A DNA stretch of 64,000 nt, taken from positions 62,001 through 126,000 of the forward strand of contig NZ_BMSV01000003.1 of NCBI RefSeq assembly GCF_014649335.1, read 5' to 3'. The notes beneath the pieces were generated by a model, which was given only the letters and a program-made list of their open reading frames with translations, ran no database searches and was not told where the DNA came from. How positions within the stretch are numbered: position 1 is the first letter of the stretch; every line of letters begins with the position of its first letter. The stretch comes from Streptomyces roseolilacinus (lineage in GTDB: Bacteria; Actinomycetota; Actinomycetes; Streptomycetales; Streptomycetaceae). Shown here one piece after another: positions 43,799 through 52,872 of this stretch. A program made the translations under genes and the position numbers.

Positions 43799-44824
43799 CT
43801 ACTCCTGCTTCTTGCGGCGCGTGCCGAAGACGATCTCGTCCCAGCTCGGGACCGCCGCCCGGCGGCCCGGCCGGACGCCGTCGGCCTCCGCCTGGCGGTC
43901 CGTCGTACCGATCAGGCGGTCGCGGTGGCCGCTCACCGAGCGGGGCATCAGGACGTCCGCGTACGCCGAGCCGGCGCCGGCCGACGCCGCGGGGGCCGGG
44001 GGCTCCTCGGCGTCCGGCTCGCTGTCGGGCTCGACCGCCGCCCCGTCCGTCCCGGTGGCCCGGTCGGGCACGACCATGTCGCCGCGGAAGCTGGGCACCG
44101 CCTCCAGGAGGCTGGTCAGCGAGTCCCGCTCGGACTCCTCCGCGGGCTCGGCGCTCGGCACGGGCGGCGCGGCCCGGTCGGCGGACCGCTCCCGCGGCAG
44201 CCGCGCGATGCGCGGGACGAACGGGAAGCTGGGCTCCGGGACGGCCACGGCGTCATCGGTCTCGCCGATCAGCGCGCGGGCCTCCGCGTCCACGGCCTGG
44301 ACGAGCCGCCGCGGCGGGTCGTACGTCCAGCTCGCCGTGTGGACCTCGCCGGCGACCCGGTAGACGAGCAGCACCTCCCAGGTGCCGTCGTCGCGGCGCC
44401 AGGAGTCCCACGCCACGGTGTCCTTCTCGGCGCCGCGCAGCAGCAGCCGCTCCTGCACCGCCTCGCCGAGCTGCGGACCCGCGTTCTCACCGGGGCGGCG
44501 GACGGGGGTCTTCCGGGCCCGCTCCGCCATGAAGGCGCGCTCCGCGAGCACGGGCCCCTCGAAGCGGCGGACCCGCTCGACGGGGATGCCCGCGAGCTGC
44601 GCGACCTCCTCGGCGGAGGCACCGGCCCGTATCCGCGCCTGGATGTCCCGGGGCCGCAGGTGGCTCTCCACCTCGATCTCGATCTGGCCGAGGCGGGGGC
44701 GGTCGTTGCGGACGGCGGCGCGCAGCCGTTCGTCAATCGGAAGCGTGTACTCCGTGTTGTCCGCACCCTTCAGCACCAGTCGTGTGCCGTCGTTGGAGAC
44801 GGCCACGACACGCAGTTCGGGCAT
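43799..44824 (-). CDS. sepH: Cell-division regulator SepH
   Basis: 341 residues from ATG 44824 with GGGAGG upstream. SepH binds FtsZ and stimulates Z-ring assembly during sporulation septation in Streptomyces. The N-terminal DUF3071 region (MPELRVVAVSNDGTRLVLKG, PRDIQARIRAGASAEEVAQLAGIPVERVRRF) includes a helix-turn-helix-like motif needed for function; the middle is a KTPVRRPG-to-SWTYDPPRR conserved part, and the C-terminal third is disordered, acidic and Pro-rich, ending AVPSWDEIVFGTRRKKQE, the conserved terminal motif. Upstream gap of 457 bp carries its promoter. Confidence 0.94.
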   Translation of the reverse strand: MPELRVVAVSNDGTRLVLKGADNTEYTLPIDERLRAAVRNDRPRLGQIEIEVESHLRPRDIQARIRAGASAEEVAQLAGIPVERVRRFEGPVLAERAFMAERARKTPVRRPGENAGPQLGEAVQERLLLRGAEKDTVAWDSWRRDDGTWEVLLVYRVAGEVHTASWTYDPPRRLVQAVDAEARALIGETDDAVAVPEPSFPFVPRIARLPRERSADRAAPPVPSAEPAEESERDSLTSLLEAVPSFRGDMVVPDRATGTDGAAVEPDSEPDAEEPPAPAASAGAGSAYADVLMPRSVSGHRDRLIGTTDRQAEADGVRPGRRAAVPSWDEIVFGTRRKKQE

Positions 44825-45281
44825 GGGGACCTCCCGGGTGGTGCCTGCCGACGTCACGTGCGTCGCTGCTTCCGCTAGTCGAGTGTGGCCTGCCCGGGTG
44901 CAGCCTGCCACAACCTTGCCGAGTTGACCGGCGTGTCGGGCATGGGCCCTGGAACGCCGTCATGGCACGGTAACGTATTCCGCGACTCGGCGTGACTGGT
45001 CCGTCACGCTCCGTCGCGGGCCCCCGTGCGGTAGGGCGGCGCCGCCGGATCGAGTGCCATTTTCGGCCCCTCCCGTCGATCCCGGGCACCCGCAAGAGAC
45101 CGATGCCCAGGGTTCGCCACAGTACTCCATTCGGGCCATGTCGGTAGACCGGCGCGCCGCCGAAGTTCTCGCGGTGTCCGGTAGTTGACGTCCCGACACG
45201 GCCCCGCCGAGGGGGCACGCCGGAGGAAAACAGGTGAAAAAGACCTAGTGGCGGCCCCCTCGGGGGGTGCCGTACGGCGTG
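44825..45281 (-). other. 457-bp non-coding region upstream of sepH
   Basis: Lies between the sepH start and the 3' end of the oxidase gene, both on the minus strand. Contains a GC-rich dyad GTGACTGGTCCGTCACG (about 44992-45008: GTGAC/GTCAC palindrome) close to the sepH 5' side, and a GGAGG plus five-codon frame on the plus strand (45222-45248). No known RNA class was seen. Confidence 0.5.
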
Positions 45282-46640
45282 TCAGTCACCCAGCACCCGC
45301 CGCAGGTAGGGGTTGGCGAAGAGACGGTCGGGATCCAGCCGGTCGCGCAGCGCCGTGAACTCCCCGAACCGGGGGTACGCCTCCGCCAGGTACGCGGCGT
45401 CGCGCGTGTGCATCTTGCCCCAGTGCGGCCGGCCCCCGTGCGCCGTCATGATCCGCTCCGCCGCCGTGAAGTACGCCCGATAGGGGGTGCCCCGGTACAT
45501 GTGGACCGCGAGGTACGCGGTGTCCCGGCCCGACGCCGTCGACAGCGTGATGTCGTCGGCCGGCGCCGTCCGCACCTCCACCGGGAAGCTCACCCGCAGC
45601 GGTGAGCGGTCCACCATCGCCTTCAGCTCCCGCAGGGCGGCCACCGCCGCCTCCCTCGGCACGGCGTACTCCATCTCCACGAACCGCACCCGGCGCGGAC
45701 TGGTGAAGACCTTGTACGGGATGTCGGTGTACGTCCGCGCCGACAGCGCCCGGCTGGATATCCGGGCGATCGCCGGGACGGCCGCCGACAGGGCCCGCCC
45801 GAAGGAGTTGGCCACCTGGAACACGCCGTTGGACAGGAACTCGTCCTCGAACCAGCCGCTCACCGCGCCCGGCGGGTCGACGGGGCCGTGACTGCGGTTG
45901 TTCCGCTTGGTGTTGCAGTTGCCCGTGTGCGGGAACCAGTAGAACTCGAAGTGCTCGTTCTCCGCGTGCAGCTGCTCGAACTCGGCCGTGACCCGGTCGA
46001 AGCCCATCGGCTCCTCGCGCGCCGTGAGCAGGAAGAGCGGCTCCACCGCGAAGGTGACCGCCGAGACGACGCCCAGCGCGCCCAGGCCGATCCGGGCGGC
46101 GGCGAAGACCTCCGGGGACTCCTGCGCGGAACAGGTCGTCACCCGCCCGTCCGCCGTCACCAGCTCCAGCTCCCGCACCTGCGCGGCGATCGACGCCGAG
46201 TCCCGGCCCGTCCCGTGCGTCCCGGTGCTGATCGCGCCCGCGACCGTCTGCTCCGTGATGTCGCCCATGTTGGTGAGCGACAGGCCCTCCCGGGCCAGCG
46301 CCGCGTTCAGCCGCCTCAGCGGCGTACCCGACTCCACGGTCACGGTCATCGCGGCGCGGTCGATCCGCCGGATCCCGGTGAGCAGGTCGGGACGGATCAG
46401 CAGCCCGTCCGTCGCGGTTATCGACGTGAACGAGTGCCCCGTCCCCACCGTCTTGACCCGCAGGCCGTCGGCGGCGGCGCTCCGCACCGCGTCCGCCAGC
46501 TCCTCCACGGACGCCGGGCGCACCTCCCGCGCCGGCCGGACGGAGACGTTCCCCGCCCAGTTACGCCAGGTGCCGCTCGCTCCGCTCCGGCCGTTCCTCC
46601 GGCCGAGACTGCCCAGACTGTTCAGGGTCCTGCTGCGCAC
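45282..46640 (-). CDS. FAD-linked sugar-1,4-lactone / alditol oxidase family protein
   Basis: 452 residues from GTG 46640, overlapping the MFS C-terminus by 80 bp. FAD_binding_4 domain (about 30-170): [10 protein letters not shown] contains the His expected to bind FAD covalently in this family, followed by [18 protein letters not shown] and [20 protein letters not shown]. The C-terminal ALO domain (about 200-450) ends with [23 protein letters not shown], containing the conserved HWxK motif near the flavin. Close relatives oxidise alditols or arabinono-/gulono-lactones to give H2O2. The exact substrate is open. It probably shares a transcript with the MFS gene. Confidence 0.91.
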   Translation of the reverse strand: MRSRTLNSLGSLGRRNGRSGASGTWRNWAGNVSVRPAREVRPASVEELADAVRSAAADGLRVKTVGTGHSFTSITATDGLLIRPDLLTGIRRIDRAAMTVTVESGTPLRRLNAALAREGLSLTNMGDITEQTVAGAISTGTHGTGRDSASIAAQVRELELVTADGRVTTCSAQESPEVFAAARIGLGALGVVSAVTFAVEPLFLLTAREEPMGFDRVTAEFEQLHAENEHFEFYWFPHTGNCNTKRNNRSHGPVDPPGAVSGWFEDEFLSNGVFQVANSFGRALSAAVPAIARISSRALSARTYTDIPYKVFTSPRRVRFVEMEYAVPREAAVAALRELKAMVDRSPLRVSFPVEVRTAPADDITLSTASGRDTAYLAVHMYRGTPYRAYFTAAERIMTAHGGRPHWGKMHTRDAAYLAEAYPRFGEFTALRDRLDPDRLFANPYLRRVLGD

Positions 46641-47847
46641 GCTGCCCCTCCCGCGTCGGAGCCGGCCTGTTCAGCCGGCGGTACCCCAGGAACGCCACCA
46701 AGGCCGCCAGCACCCCCGCCACGCCGGGCACCGCGTACCCCACGTCCGCTCCGTGCACGGCGACCACCCATCCCGAGATCGACGTGCCGAGCGCCACACC
46801 GACCGCGAGCCCGGTCCCTGTCCAGGTCATGCCCTCGGTGAGCTTGCCGCGCGGTACGTGCGCCTCCACCAGGGCCATGGTGGTCACCATCGTCGGCGCG
46901 ATGGCGAGGCCCGCGACAAAGAGCGCCACGGCCAGCAACGGAAGGTTCCCGGCCAGTTGGAGGGGGATCATACTCACGGCCATCGCGAGCACGCCCACGA
47001 CCCAGCGGCGGGCGGGGGCGCCCTTCAGCCGCAGTGTCCCGAACACGGCGCCCGCCAGGCACGAACCGCCCGCGTACACCGCGAGCACCAGGCTCGACGC
47101 CGTCTTGTGGCCCTGCTCCTCGGCGAACGCCACCGTCACCACGTCGACCGCGCCGAAGATCGCGCCCGTCGCGACGAACGCCACCACCAGCACCTGGAGT
47201 CCGGGGGAGCGCAGCGCGCTCGTCCGCGCCCCCTCGTGCTTCTCGACCGGATGGGGCACCGGCTCGGTGGCCCGCAGCGCGGTCAGCCACCACGCGCCGA
47301 CCAGCAGGAACAACCCGGACAGCAGCGGGCCCGCCGCCGGGAACCAGATCGTCGACAGGCCGATCGAGAGGGGCGGGCCCAGGATGAAGCACAGCTCGTC
47401 GACGATGGACTCCAGCGAGTACGCCGTGTGCAGCTCCTGCGGCCGGCCCCGGTAGATCTCCGCCCACCGCGCGCGGGTCATCGCGCCGATGCTCGGCACG
47501 CAGCCGGCGGCCAGCGCGCACACGAACAGCGTCCAGTCCGGCAGCCCCCACTGGGCGCACAGCACCAGCGCGCCGACGGCCACCACGGACACCAGCGTCG
47601 CCGGCCGCAGCACCCGGCGCTGCCCGTACCGGTCGACCAGCCGGGACACCTGCGGGCCCAGCACCGCCGCCGACAGCGCCAGCGTGCCGGTCAGCAGGCC
47701 CGCGAGGCCGTACCGGCCCGACAGCTCCGTGACCATCGTCAGGACGCCCACGCCCGTCATGGCCAGCGGCATCCGGCCGATGAGGCCGGCGGCGGAGAAC
47801 CCCAGGGTGCCGGGGGCGGCGAAGATCGCACGGTAGGGACTGGGCAC
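46561..47847 (-). CDS. Major facilitator superfamily transporter
   Basis: 428 residues, 12 hydrophobic segments: [19 protein letters not shown] (TM1) to [15 protein letters not shown] (TM12). Conserved loop 2-3 motif reads [19 protein letters not shown]. The C-terminal tail is charged and Gln/Arg-rich (about 30 residues). Start GTG 47847. It is divergent from hemH, 150 bp apart, and overlaps the oxidase downstream, hinting that the transporter handles a substrate or product of the oxidase. Substrate unknown. Confidence 0.88.
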   Translation of the reverse strand: MPSPYRAIFAAPGTLGFSAAGLIGRMPLAMTGVGVLTMVTELSGRYGLAGLLTGTLALSAAVLGPQVSRLVDRYGQRRVLRPATLVSVVAVGALVLCAQWGLPDWTLFVCALAAGCVPSIGAMTRARWAEIYRGRPQELHTAYSLESIVDELCFILGPPLSIGLSTIWFPAAGPLLSGLFLLVGAWWLTALRATEPVPHPVEKHEGARTSALRSPGLQVLVVAFVATGAIFGAVDVVTVAFAEEQGHKTASSLVLAVYAGGSCLAGAVFGTLRLKGAPARRWVVGVLAMAVSMIPLQLAGNLPLLAVALFVAGLAIAPTMVTTMALVEAHVPRGKLTEGMTWTGTGLAVGVALGTSISGWVVAVHGADVGYAVPGVAGVLAALVAFLGYRRLNRPAPTREGQRAQQDPEQSGQSRPEERPERSERHLA

Positions 47848-47997
47848 GGGGCGCTCCGGAACGGGGGTGGGGCACGGCCGGCGGGTACGGCCGCCGACGG
47901 GGTAAGGCGTAGGGACAGCCTTGACAGGTTACGGCCGAACGGGGGAGCGCGCACCGCGGTTTTCCCGCCGCCGGTGCCGGGTGGCAGGATCGGAGCC

Positions 47998-49140
47998 ATG
48001 TCCGATCAGCATGTGTCCGACCCGCGCGACCCCTCCCCGTACGACGCCCTGCTGCTGCTCTCCTTCGGCGGCCCGGAGGGACCCGAGGACGTGGTGCCCT
48101 TCCTGGAGAACGTGACGCGGGGCCGGGGCATCCCCAAGGAGCGCCTCAAGGAGGTCGGGCAGCACTACTTCCTGTTCGGCGGCGTCAGCCCCATCAACGA
48201 CCAGTGCCGGGAGCTGCTCACCGCGCTCCGCGAGGACTTCGCGGCCGCCGGGCTCGACCTGCCGGTCTACTGGGGCAACCGCAACTGGACGCCGTACCTG
48301 ACGGACACGCTCCGCGAGATGGTCCGCGACGGGCGGCGCCGCATCGCCGTCCTCGCCACCAGCGCCTACGCCTCGTACTCCGGCTGCCGGCAGTACCGGG
48401 AGAACCTCGCCGACGCGCTCGCCGCGCTGGAGGCGGAGGGCCTGCCCCTGCCGAAGGTCGACAAGCTGCGCCACTACTTCAACCACCCCGGCTTCGTCGA
48501 ACCCATGACCGAGGGCGTCCTGAGGTCGCTGGCCGAGCTGGACGAGCCGGTCCGCGCCGGGGCCCACCTCGCCTTCACCACGCACTCGATCCCCGACTCC
48601 GCCGCCGACACGTCCGGCCCGGTCGAGGACCACGGCCGGGGCGGCGCGTACGTCAAGCAGCACCTCGACGTGGCCCGCCTCGTCGCCGAGGCCGTCCGGG
48701 AGCGCACCGGCGTCGACCACCCCTGGCAGCTCGTGTACCAGTCCCGCAGCGGCGCCCCGCACGTCCCGTGGCTGGAGCCGGACATCTGCGACCACCTGGA
48801 GGAGCTGCACGAGGCGGGCGCCCCGGCCGTCGTCATGGTGCCCATCGGCTTCGTGTCGGACCACATGGAGGTCCTGTACGACCTCGACACGGAGGCCACC
48901 GCGAAGGCCGCCGAGCTGGGGCTGCCCGTGCGCCGCTCGGCGACCGTGGGCGCCGACCCGCGCTTCGCCGCCGCCGTCCGGGACCTGCTCCTGGAGCGGG
49001 CCGCCGCCGAGCGCGGCGCCGCCGTCGAGCGGTGCGCCCTGGGCGCCCTGGGCGCCTCGCACGACCTGTGCCCCGTCGGCTGCTGCCCCGCCCGCACGGA
49101 GCGGCCCGCCGCGGCCGGCGCCGACAGCCCCTACGCCTGA
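47998..49140 (+). CDS. hemH: Ferrochelatase (coproporphyrin type)
   Basis: 380 residues. Actinobacterial enzyme of the coproporphyrin-dependent haem pathway: inserts Fe2+ into coproporphyrin III (CpfC). Conserved blocks: [44 protein letters not shown] and THSIPDS with the catalytic His; Glu in [16 protein letters not shown]. Cys130 and a C-terminal Cys cluster (346, 358, 362, 363: DLCPVGCCP) are positioned as [2Fe-2S] ligands in actinobacterial homologues. CAGGAT ends 7 nt before ATG 47998. Followed at 10 bp by the inositol-phosphatase-like gene. Confidence 0.96.
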   Translation: MSDQHVSDPRDPSPYDALLLLSFGGPEGPEDVVPFLENVTRGRGIPKERLKEVGQHYFLFGGVSPINDQCRELLTALREDFAAAGLDLPVYWGNRNWTPYLTDTLREMVRDGRRRIAVLATSAYASYSGCRQYRENLADALAALEAEGLPLPKVDKLRHYFNHPGFVEPMTEGVLRSLAELDEPVRAGAHLAFTTHSIPDSAADTSGPVEDHGRGGAYVKQHLDVARLVAEAVRERTGVDHPWQLVYQSRSGAPHVPWLEPDICDHLEELHEAGAPAVVMVPIGFVSDHMEVLYDLDTEATAKAAELGLPVRRSATVGADPRFAAAVRDLLLERAAAERGAAVERCALGALGASHDLCPVGCCPARTERPAAAGADSPYA

Positions 49141-49149
49141 GGAGGCCCC

Positions 49150-49977
49150 GTGACCGTTCCGCCGCCGCCCGAGCCCGCCGACGCCCCTCTGCTGGACGAG
49201 CTCCTGGCCGTCGCCCTGGAGGCCGCGCGCCTCGCGGGCGCGCTGCTGCGCGACGGGCGCCCGGCCGACCTGGGCGTCGCCGCGACCAAGTCGAGCCCCA
49301 TCGACGTGGTCACCGAGATGGACATCGCCGCCGAGAAGCTGATCACCGACCACCTCGCGGAGCACCGCCCGCACGACGGCCTGCTCGGCGAGGAGGGCGG
49401 CGCCACGGAGGGGACCAGCGGCATCCGCTGGGTCGTCGACCCGCTGGACGGCACGGTGAACTACCTCTACGGCCTGCCGACGTGGGCGGTGTCCGTCGCC
49501 GCCGAGCGGGACGGCGAGGCGCTCGTCGGCGTCGTGGAGGTCCCCCTGCGGGGAGAGACGTTCCAGGCCGTCCGGGGCCGGGGCGCCCGCCTGGGGGAGC
49601 GGCGGCTGAGCTGCCGGCCGGCCCCGCCGCTGGACCAGGCCCTCGTGTCCACCGGGTTCAACTACGTCACGACGGTCCGCGCCCACCAGGCGGAGGTGGC
49701 CCACCGGCTGCTCCCCCTGGTGCGGGACATCCGCCGCAGCGGCTCGGCCGCCGTCGACCTGGCCGACGTGGCCGCCGGCCGGCTGGACGGGTACTACGAG
49801 CGGGGGCTGCGCCCCTGGGACCGGGCGGCCGGGGCGCTCATCGCGCGCGAGGCGGGCGCCCTGACCGGCGGCCGCCCCGGCGGGCCCGCGACCGACGACC
49901 TCACGGTGGCGGCCGCGCCGGGCGTCTTCGAGCCGCTCCAGGCCCTCCTGGAGGACTTCGGCGCCTGGCACGACTGA
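49150..49977 (+). CDS. Inositol-monophosphatase-family phosphatase
   Basis: 275 residues from GTG 49150 (GGAGG, 5-nt spacer). Metal-dependent phosphatase motifs: LLGEEGG (Glu ligand, about 78-82), WVVDPLDGTVNYLYGLP (about 97-113, DPxDGT) and GLRPWDRAAGALIAREAG with WD (about 218). Typical substrates include inositol, histidinol or fructose-bisphosphate-like phosphates. It is transcribed with hemH in most Streptomyces, so a link to haem is by position alone. Terminator at 50024. Confidence 0.92.
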   Translation: MTVPPPPEPADAPLLDELLAVALEAARLAGALLRDGRPADLGVAATKSSPIDVVTEMDIAAEKLITDHLAEHRPHDGLLGEEGGATEGTSGIRWVVDPLDGTVNYLYGLPTWAVSVAAERDGEALVGVVEVPLRGETFQAVRGRGARLGERRLSCRPAPPLDQALVSTGFNYVTTVRAHQAEVAHRLLPLVRDIRRSGSAAVDLADVAAGRLDGYYERGLRPWDRAAGALIAREAGALTGGRPGGPATDDLTVAAAPGVFEPLQALLEDFGAWHD

Positions 49978-50023
49978 CCCGGGGCCCGGCGGCCCCGTCC
50001 GCCGCCGGACCGTGCGTACGCGT

Positions 50024-50063
50024 GCGAGGGCCCCGGGTCCCAGGGGGACGCCGGGGCCCTCGC
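50024..50063. terminator. Bidirectional terminator after the phosphatase gene
   Basis: Perfect 13-bp arms GCGAGGGCCCCGG (50024-50036) and CCGGGGCCCTCGC (50051-50063), with an inner TCCC/GGGA pairing, separate it from the convergent small gene at 50074. Confidence 0.85.
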
Positions 50064-50073
50064 GGTCGGGCCG

Positions 50074-50247
50074 TCAGGCGGGGACCGTGGAGACCTCCAC
50101 GCCGTGCTCCGCCGCCAGGCGGCGGAGGTCGTCCAGCTCCGCCTGCTCGACGTCGGCCAGGAAGTCGTCTCCGGTCTCCCGCGCCCGTGTGAGGCCGGTT
50201 TCCGTCGCCCTTATGCGCTGCAGCAGTCCTGCGGTGAAAGCGTCCAT
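50074..50247 (-). CDS. Small conserved hypothetical protein
   Basis: 57 residues from ATG 50247, with GAGGGGG seven nt upstream; the longer frame to 50265 has no better signal. Sequence is one or two helices (AGLLQRIRATETGLTRARETGDDFLADVEQAELDDLRRLAAEH), amphipathic and charged, no membrane segment. Conserved with this neighbourhood in Streptomyces, by memory; unknown role. Divergent from cutR. Confidence 0.75.
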   Translation of the reverse strand: MDAFTAGLLQRIRATETGLTRARETGDDFLADVEQAELDDLRRLAAEHGVEVSTVPA

Positions 50248-50582
50248 GATGCGCCCCCTCGTCATGGGTCGGTGGCACGGGGGTGTGCCGGGGGTGGGTT
50301 CGGATCACGCACAGCGCCTCTGGGGGACAGAGCGGCCCGTGGCGTGCCACATACGGGGCGTGATCTCGGGTGTGCAGTCGTCCTCCCCAAGCGGGACCTC
50401 AGAGAAACCTCAAAAACCCGCGGGTGTCGAGAACATGCCCGTCCGGACCCGCCCCCGGGATCCGGCCGCCGCCCGTTTTACAGCCGGTTTACGTGTGTAA
50501 GGGGCAGGATGGCCAGGACACCGGCCATCCCGCCGGTGTCCGAGATCTGCCCGGATCCGGGCTCGGAGGAAGGAACAGCGCC
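50248..50582 (+). other. 335-bp promoter region between the small gene and cutR
   Basis: Contains two sets of 11-bp-spaced direct repeats: ACCTCA at 50396 and 50407, and TTTAC at 50477 and 50488. Response regulators of the OmpR class bind such repeats, one per turn of the helix. A GTGTAAGGGGCAGGAT region near 50494-50509 may include the cutR -10. GGAAGGAAC gives the ribosome-binding site. Confidence 0.6.
50477..50492 (+). promoter_or_regulatory. Direct repeat upstream of cutR (candidate response-regulator site)
   Basis: TTTAC at 50477-50481 and 50488-50492, starts 11 bp apart, about 90 bp before cutR. The paired set ACCTCA (50396, 50407) lies 80 bp further upstream with the same spacing. Autoregulation by CutR is inferred. 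Confidence 0.45.
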
Positions 50583-51236
50583 GTGCGCGTACTCGTCGTC
50601 GAGGACGAGCAGCTGCTCGCCGATGCGGTGGCCACCGGACTGCGCCGGGAGGCCATGGCCGTCGACGTCGTGTACGACGGGGCCGCCGCCCTGGAGCGCA
50701 TCGGCGTCAACGACTACGACGTCGTCGTCCTGGACCGCGACCTGCCCCTCGTGCACGGGGACGACGTCTGCCGCAAGGTCGTCGAGCTGGGCATGCCCAC
50801 GCGCGTGCTGATGCTCACCGCGTCCGGCGACGTCAGCGACCGCGTCGAGGGGCTGGAGCTGGGGGCCGACGACTACCTGCCCAAGCCGTTCGCGTTCAGC
50901 GAGCTGATCGCCCGCGTCCGCGCGCTGGGCCGGCGGACGACCGTACCGCTGCCGCCGGTCCTGGAGCGGGCCGGGATCAAGCTCGACCCCAACCGCCGGG
51001 AGGTGTTCCGCGACGGCCGGGAGGTCCAGCTGGCCCCGAAGGAGTTCGCGGTGCTGGAGGTGCTGATGCGCAGCGAGGGCGCCGTCGTCTCCGCCGAGCA
51101 GCTCCTGGAGAAGGCGTGGGACGAGAACACCGACCCCTTCACCAACGTCGTCCGCGTCACGGTCATGACCCTCCGCCGCAAGCTCGGCGAGCCGCCGGTC
51201 ATCATCACCGTGCCCGGCTCCGGCTACCGGATCTGA
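50583..51236 (+). CDS. cutR: Response regulator CutR (OmpR family)
   Basis: 217 residues. Receiver domain with Glu-Asp pair (VEDEQ, residues 7-9), phospho-Asp in VVVLDRDLP (about 51), Thr in MLTASG and Lys in LPKPF. OmpR winged helix from about 125: LAPKEFAVLEVLM, TNVVRVTVMTLRRKLGEPPVI, PGSGYRI. CutRS is the first two-component system described in Streptomyces and is connected to antibiotic production and extracytoplasmic protein folding. GTG 50583 with GGAAGGAAC. cutS begins 3 bp after the stop. Confidence 0.95.
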   Translation: MRVLVVEDEQLLADAVATGLRREAMAVDVVYDGAAALERIGVNDYDVVVLDRDLPLVHGDDVCRKVVELGMPTRVLMLTASGDVSDRVEGLELGADDYLPKPFAFSELIARVRALGRRTTVPLPPVLERAGIKLDPNRREVFRDGREVQLAPKEFAVLEVLMRSEGAVVSAEQLLEKAWDENTDPFTNVVRVTVMTLRRKLGEPPVIITVPGSGYRI

Positions 51237-51239
51237 CCC

Positions 51240-52478
51240 GTGACCGGCACACCCACGCCGCGCGCGGCGCCCCCCAAACCGACCTGGGACCCCCGGATCC
51301 CCGCCCGCCCCCTGCTGCGGCCGACGATCCGGATACGGCTCACCCTGCTGTACGGGGGCATGTTCCTGATCGCCGGGGTCCTGCTGCTGTCGATCATCTA
51401 CCTGCTCACCCGGCAGGCCCTGTACATCAGCACCGACGACCTGCCCTTCAAGCTGCTGAAGGGCGAGGTCGAACCGAACTTCGACTGGTGCCGGCTGCCC
51501 TCGGAGGGGGTGACGGCCGACCAGTTCAACGACGCCATGGCCGCCTGCCTCCAGCACCAGCGCGACCTGGCCCTGGACGACCTGCTGCGGCGCTCGCTGT
51601 TCGCCCTGCTGGGGCTCAGTATCATCGCCTTCGCCTTCGGCTACGCCATGGCGGGCCGGGTGCTGTCCCCGCTGGGCCGGATCACCCGCACCGCCCGCCA
51701 GGTGGCCGGCTCCGACCTGAGCCGCCGCATCAAGCTGGCCGGCCCGGACGACGAGCTGAAGGAGCTGGCGGACACCTTCGACGAGATGCTGGACCGGCTG
51801 GAGCGGGCCTTCACCGCCCAGCAGCGGTTCGTCGCCAACGCCTCCCACGAGCTGCGCACCCCGCTGGCGATCAACCGCACCCTCCTGGAGGTGCACCTCT
51901 CCGACCCCGCGGCCCCCGTGGAGATGCGGGAGCTCGGCAAGGCGCTGCTGGCCACCAACGAGCGCAGCGAGCAGCTCGTGGAGGGGCTGCTGCTGCTGGC
52001 CCGCAGCGAGAACCAGATCGTGGAGCGCAAGCCCGTCGACGTCGCCGAGGTGGCGTCCCACGCCATCGACCAGGTGCGCGGGGAGGCCGAGGCGAAGGGC
52101 GTGGAGTTCCGCGGCGAGCGGGTCCCGGCCGTGGTCCAGGGCAACGGTGTGCTCCTGGAGCGCATCGCCCTGAACCTCGTCCAGAACGCCGTCCGCTACA
52201 ACGTGCCCGAGGACGGCTGGGTGGAGGTCACGACGGCCGTGGAGGGCGGTCAGGCCGTCCTGGTGGTCGCGAACACGGGGCCGGTCGTCCCGGCGTACGA
52301 GATCGACAACCTCTTCGAGCCCTTCCGGCGGCTGCGGGAGGAGCGGACGGGCAGCGACCGGGGCGTCGGGCTCGGCCTGTCGATCGTCCGGTCGGTGGCG
52401 CGCGCCCACGGCGGACGGATCACGGCCGTGCCCCGCGAGGGCGGCGGACTGGTGATGCGCGTCACCCTGCCGCGCTGA
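51240..52478 (+). CDS. cutS: Sensor histidine kinase CutS
   Basis: 412 residues from GTG 51240. First membrane helix about 35-57 (LLYGGMFLIAGVLLLSIIYLL), short extracellular sensor with DWCRLPSEGV...AACLQHQRD (two Cys, which could form a disulfide and sense folding state), second helix about 115-137, HAMP (GRVLSPLGRITRTARQVAGSDL), HisKA with FVANASHELRTPL (His about 205) and HATPase (NLVQNAVRY, ERTGSDRGVGLGLSIV). The two sensor-domain cysteines fit a role in redox or disulfide sensing. A hairpin follows at 52604. Confidence 0.94.
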   Translation: MTGTPTPRAAPPKPTWDPRIPARPLLRPTIRIRLTLLYGGMFLIAGVLLLSIIYLLTRQALYISTDDLPFKLLKGEVEPNFDWCRLPSEGVTADQFNDAMAACLQHQRDLALDDLLRRSLFALLGLSIIAFAFGYAMAGRVLSPLGRITRTARQVAGSDLSRRIKLAGPDDELKELADTFDEMLDRLERAFTAQQRFVANASHELRTPLAINRTLLEVHLSDPAAPVEMRELGKALLATNERSEQLVEGLLLLARSENQIVERKPVDVAEVASHAIDQVRGEAEAKGVEFRGERVPAVVQGNGVLLERIALNLVQNAVRYNVPEDGWVEVTTAVEGGQAVLVVANTGPVVPAYEIDNLFEPFRRLREERTGSDRGVGLGLSIVRSVARAHGGRITAVPREGGGLVMRVTLPR

Positions 52479-52549
52479 CCCGCCGCCCGGAGCACCTTCC
52501 GTGTTCGCTGTACGCGGAATTTCCCGAAGCGTGCGAACGTGGTGCACTG

Positions 52550-52563
52550 TGTGATCGATCACA
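52550..52563. promoter_or_regulatory. 14-bp perfect palindrome
   Basis: TGTGATCGATCACA, 72 bp after the cutS stop and 310 bp before DUF4193. It resembles a CRP site but the half-sites TGTGA/TCACA are 4 bp apart, not 6. Confidence 0.4.
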
Positions 52564-52603
52564 GGGCCCCAGGTTCGGTGGATCACCCTGCGTGAGGGAT
52601 TTT

Positions 52604-52643
52604 GGCCCGGGAAAACCATGAAAAGTCCTGGTTTCCCGGGGCC
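52604..52643 (+). terminator. Probable cutS terminator
   Basis: GGCCCGGGAAAACCA (52604-52618) pairs, with one or two bulges, with TGGTTTCCCGGGGCC (52629-52643); 10-nt A-rich loop. Confidence 0.55.
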
Positions 52644-52872
52644 CTGATCACGGGAAGTACACGGGGTGGTGCCTGTGAAGGGTGCGATCCCGACCGTGTA
52701 CGGTCCCGTTCGCCACCCAAACCCGATCACTCATGAGGGGTCCGGTTGGGTGTCGATTGAGTAACAGACCTTGATGTGAGGCAAAATCTCCGCCTCAGGT
52801 CGGGCACAAGTCCGGCCTCTCACGCGTTACGTGCGCTGGAGACACCGCAAACACCCAGAGGGGGAGAGTGAC

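Larger units (their letters stand above)
52479..52872 (+). other. 394-bp non-coding region downstream of cutS
   Basis: Holds a 14-bp perfect palindrome (52550-52563), a bulged hairpin (52604-52643, probable cutS terminator) and a further dyad around CACCCAAACC/GGTTGGGTG (about 52714-52751). The upstream region of DUF4193 has a low-GC stretch (TTGAGTAACAGACCTTGATGTGAGGCAAAAT) that likely includes its promoter. Confidence 0.55.

Noticed and set aside
52550..52563. CRP/Crp-type binding site
   Set aside because: Half-sites TGTGA/TCACA are separated by 4 bp; CRP consensus has 6. Kept only as an unassigned palindrome.
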